Assembly: GCA_016929735.1 (NCBI GenBank)
Contig: JAFGID010000060.1
Location: 1-9,983 of the forward strand
DNA from: Ignavibacteriales bacterium
GTDB lineage: Bacteria > Bacteroidota > Ignavibacteria > Ignavibacteriales > Melioribacteraceae
Direction of reading: 5' to 3'
Length of the DNA stretch: 9,983 bases
A program made the translations under genes and the position numbers. The notes below the pieces were generated by a model, which saw nothing but the letters and a program-made list of their open reading frames with translations, did not search any database and was not told the DNA's origin. Below, in pieces: positions 7,804 to 9,983 of this stretch; position 1 is the stretch's first letter; each line of letters begins with the position of its first letter.

Positions 7804-7808
7804 AGAGG
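7804..7808 (+). promoter_or_regulatory. Shine-Dalgarno site of alaS
   Basis: AGAGG at 7804-7808 is followed by AATT and then TTG at 7813-7815. This placement decides in favour of TTG as the alaS start, since the first in-frame ATG would remove the N-terminal part of the catalytic domain. Confidence 0.65.
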
Positions 7809-7812
7809 AATT

Positions 7813-9983
7813 TTGAATTCAAGAGATATCAGACAGCAATTTTTAGATTTTTTTGTCAGTAAAAAACATAAAATTGTTCCAAGTTCACCAGTTGTTCCAT
7901 TTGATGACCCCACATTATTATTTACCAATGCGGGTATGAATCAATTTAAGGATGTTTTTTTAGGAAAGGGAACAAGAGATTATACTCGTGCAGCAGATAC
8001 ACAAAAATGTATTCGTGTCAGCGGTAAGCATAATGACCTTGAAGAAGTCGGACACGATACTTATCATCATACTTTCTTCGAGATGCTAGGTAATTGGTCT
8101 TTCGGTGATTACTATAAAGAAGAAGCAATAGTCTGGGCGTGGGAACTGCTAACTGAGATATGGAAATTACCAAAAGAACGTCTTTGGGCAACTGTTTATA
8201 AAACTGATGATGAATCATTTGAAATATGGAAAACAAAAACCGATATAAACCCAAATCACATTTTGCGTTTTGGTGAGAAAGATAATTTTTGGGAGATGGG
8301 AGAAACAGGTCCGTGCGGTCCTTGTTCAGAAATTCATATAAATTTAACCGACGATTTGGAAAATAAAAATTTAGTAAACGCAGGCACGGCTGATTGTATT
8401 GAGATTTGGAATTTGGTTTTCATTCAATATAACCGTGATTTAAAAGGTCATCTTCACGAATTGCCACAAAAACACGTTGATACAGGAATGGGTTTTGAGC
8501 GATTATGTGCAGTTCTGCAGAATACTCCACCGAGTTCGGATAATTATTCAACGGATGTTTTCTCCCCTATATTGAAGAAAATCTCTGAAATTTCTAACAA
8601 AGAATATAACAAGGATAACAAATCTTCTTTTCAAGTAATTGCGGACCATATAAGGAGTCTGACTTTTGCAATTGCTGATGGTGCTGTTCCTAGCAATGAA
8701 GGTAGGGGTTACGTATTAAGAAGAATTTTAAGGCGTGCTGCCCGATATGGAAGAAAATTAAATCTACACGAGCCATTTTTATTCAAGTTAGTCGATTTCT
8801 TAGTAAAAACAATGGGTGATGTTTTTCCAGAGTTAAAAAATAATCAATCAACAATTGAAAAAATTATTAAAGCAGAGGAAGTAAGTTTTAATGCTACTCT
8901 TGATAGGGGAATTGAACTTTTTGAAAAATTAGCGAATAGATTAATTGCTGAGAATAAAAAAGTCATCGGCGGTGAAGACATATTTTTATTATTTGATACT
9001 TATGGATTTCCTGTTGATTTAATAAATATAATGGCAAAGGAAAAAGAAATTCAACTTGACGAAAAAAGATTTAATGAATTGATGAATGAGCAAAAAGAGA
9101 AAGCCAGAAAATCATCAAAAATGAAAAATCAAATAAATGAAATTGCTCTTCATTCGTTGGATGATTTTAACATAAGCGAGAATGTTGAACAGGAATTTCT
9201 TGGTTATGATAAATTAGAAAGTATATCTAAAGTTATTGGTACTAAATCCGATGATAAAATTTTGTATTTGATTGTTGACAAGACACCATTCTATGCAGAA
9301 GGTGGCGGACAAATTGCTGATACTGGTGAAGTTGAAATAGATGGAAATGTTTTGAGAGTTGTTAATTGTATAAAAGTCGAAGATAAATTTGTCCATATTA
9401 TTGAAAATGAAAAGCAAATTCCAATAAGAAATAATGCAGAAGCAATATTAAAAGTCAATCGAAACAGAAGATGGGACGTAATGAGAAATCATTCAGCTAC
9501 GCACTTCTTACATAAAGCTTTGCGTGAGGTTCTTGGTACTCACGTTCAGCAATCGGGCTCGTATGTCGGTCCTGACAGGTTACGATTCGATTTTACGCAT
9601 TTCGAAAAGCCGAAAGATGAAGAGTTGGAAAAAATTGAGCAAATTATTAATGAAAAAATCCGTGAGAATTTGGAATTAAATCATTTACGAGGTATCCCAT
9701 TTGACGAAGCGAAAAAGATGGGGGCTTTGATGTTCTTTGGTGATAAATACGGCGAGAAAGTGAATGTTGTCCAATTTGGAGATTATACGCTGGAATTTTG
9801 CGGTGGCACACACGTTGGTAATAGTTCACAGATTGGAATGATAAAAATTGTATCCGAATCGTCAATTGCTGCGGGAATGAGAAGAATTGAGGCGGTTACA
9901 GGCAGAGGTGTCGAAGAATATATAAAAGTGCAGAATGAGAAAATTAATGAAGAAGAAAATAAATTATTCAGTCTGCAAGAGGA
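7813..9983 (+). CDS. alaS: Alanyl-tRNA synthetase, 3' end cut by the window
   Basis: This cytoplasmic class II synthetase charges tRNA-Ala with alanine and edits mischarged serine and glycine. The window holds 723 codons; E. coli AlaRS has 876 residues, so roughly the last 150 (C-terminal DHHA1 region) are missing. Visible motifs are: motif 2 with R68 and GKHND (71-75), then HHTFFEMLGNWSFGDY; GPCGPCSE (166-173); motif 3 DTGMGFERL (223-231); and the tRNA-binding helical segment ADHIRSLTFAIADG with GRGYVLRRILRRA (277-309). The editing domain has FYAEGGGQ (493-500), the zinc motif HSATH (H560, H564) and CGGTH (C663, H667). All key residues are present and no frameshift is seen. The start is TTG: the encoded NSRDIRQQFLDFF matches the family N-terminus, AGAGG lies four bases upstream, and no ATG occurs in frame until about residue 43. 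Confidence 0.96.
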   Translation, partial: MNSRDIRQQFLDFFVSKKHKIVPSSPVVPFDDPTLLFTNAGMNQFKDVFLGKGTRDYTRAADTQKCIRVSGKHNDLEEVGHDTYHHTFFEMLGNWSFGDYYKEEAIVWAWELLTEIWKLPKERLWATVYKTDDESFEIWKTKTDINPNHILRFGEKDNFWEMGETGPCGPCSEIHINLTDDLENKNLVNAGTADCIEIWNLVFIQYNRDLKGHLHELPQKHVDTGMGFERLCAVLQNTPPSSDNYSTDVFSPILKKISEISNKEYNKDNKSSFQVIADHIRSLTFAIADGAVPSNEGRGYVLRRILRRAARYGRKLNLHEPFLFKLVDFLVKTMGDVFPELKNNQSTIEKIIKAEEVSFNATLDRGIELFEKLANRLIAENKKVIGGEDIFLLFDTYGFPVDLINIMAKEKEIQLDEKRFNELMNEQKEKARKSSKMKNQINEIALHSLDDFNISENVEQEFLGYDKLESISKVIGTKSDDKILYLIVDKTPFYAEGGGQIADTGEVEIDGNVLRVVNCIKVEDKFVHIIENEKQIPIRNNAEAILKVNRNRRWDVMRNHSATHFLHKALREVLGTHVQQSGSYVGPDRLRFDFTHFEKPKDEELEKIEQIINEKIRENLELNHLRGIPFDEAKKMGALMFFGDKYGEKVNVVQFGDYTLEFCGGTHVGNSSQIGMIKIVSESSIAAGMRRIEAVTGRGVEEYIKVQNEKINEEENKLFSLQE

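Noticed and set aside
8018..8254. Minus-strand open frame of 78 codons
   Set aside because: It is a shadow of alaS, overlapping the conserved motif 2 region.

Overview
The window comes from a low-GC bacterium, most likely of the Bacteroidota/Ignavibacteriota (FCB) group. Two divergent genes near 7.7 kb each carry an exact TAnnTTTG box, the -7 element of Bacteroidota-type promoters. Shine-Dalgarno sequences are weak or absent in front of several genes, and intergenic DNA is extremely AT-rich (I count 71 G+C in the 420 bases of 2281-2700, about 17%). There are no mobile elements, CRISPR arrays, tRNA or rRNA genes. The phylum call is an inference from promoter style and composition, not from a database comparison.

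Region 1-2225 (minus strand) is a two-gene operon that ends in a hairpin terminator at the window's left edge. A small two-helix DUF485 membrane protein is followed, with a 4-base ATGA overlap, by an ActP-like sodium:solute symporter. The symporter carries an unusually large extracytoplasmic insertion. The likely substrate is acetate or another short carboxylate.

Region 2229-2704 is an AT-rich divergent regulatory region. Region 2705-6876 (plus strand) encodes a predicted outer-membrane beta-barrel (porin-like) protein and, 29 bases later, a 969-residue transmembrane sensor. The sensor's order is TM - Cache - TM - PAS - PAS - CBS - CBS - GlnD-like nucleotidyltransferase (DUF294) - DUF294 C-terminal domain. 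DUF294/CBS proteins are known companions of ActP-type symporters, where they are usually soluble. Here the module is fused to an extracytoplasmic ligand sensor. Porin, inner-membrane symporter with small subunit, and sensor/nucleotidyltransferase together look like one carboxylate uptake and sensing locus. This is the most interesting part of the window.

Region 6857-7693 (minus strand) encodes a TIM-barrel protein of the sugar phosphate isomerase/epimerase (AP endonuclease 2-like) superfamily. Its 3' end overlaps the sensor gene by 20 bases, tail to tail. Region 7813-9983 (plus strand) is the first 723 codons of alanyl-tRNA synthetase (alaS), starting at a TTG codon and cut off by the window edge. 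The last two genes appear to be housekeeping or general metabolism genes unrelated to the uptake locus.
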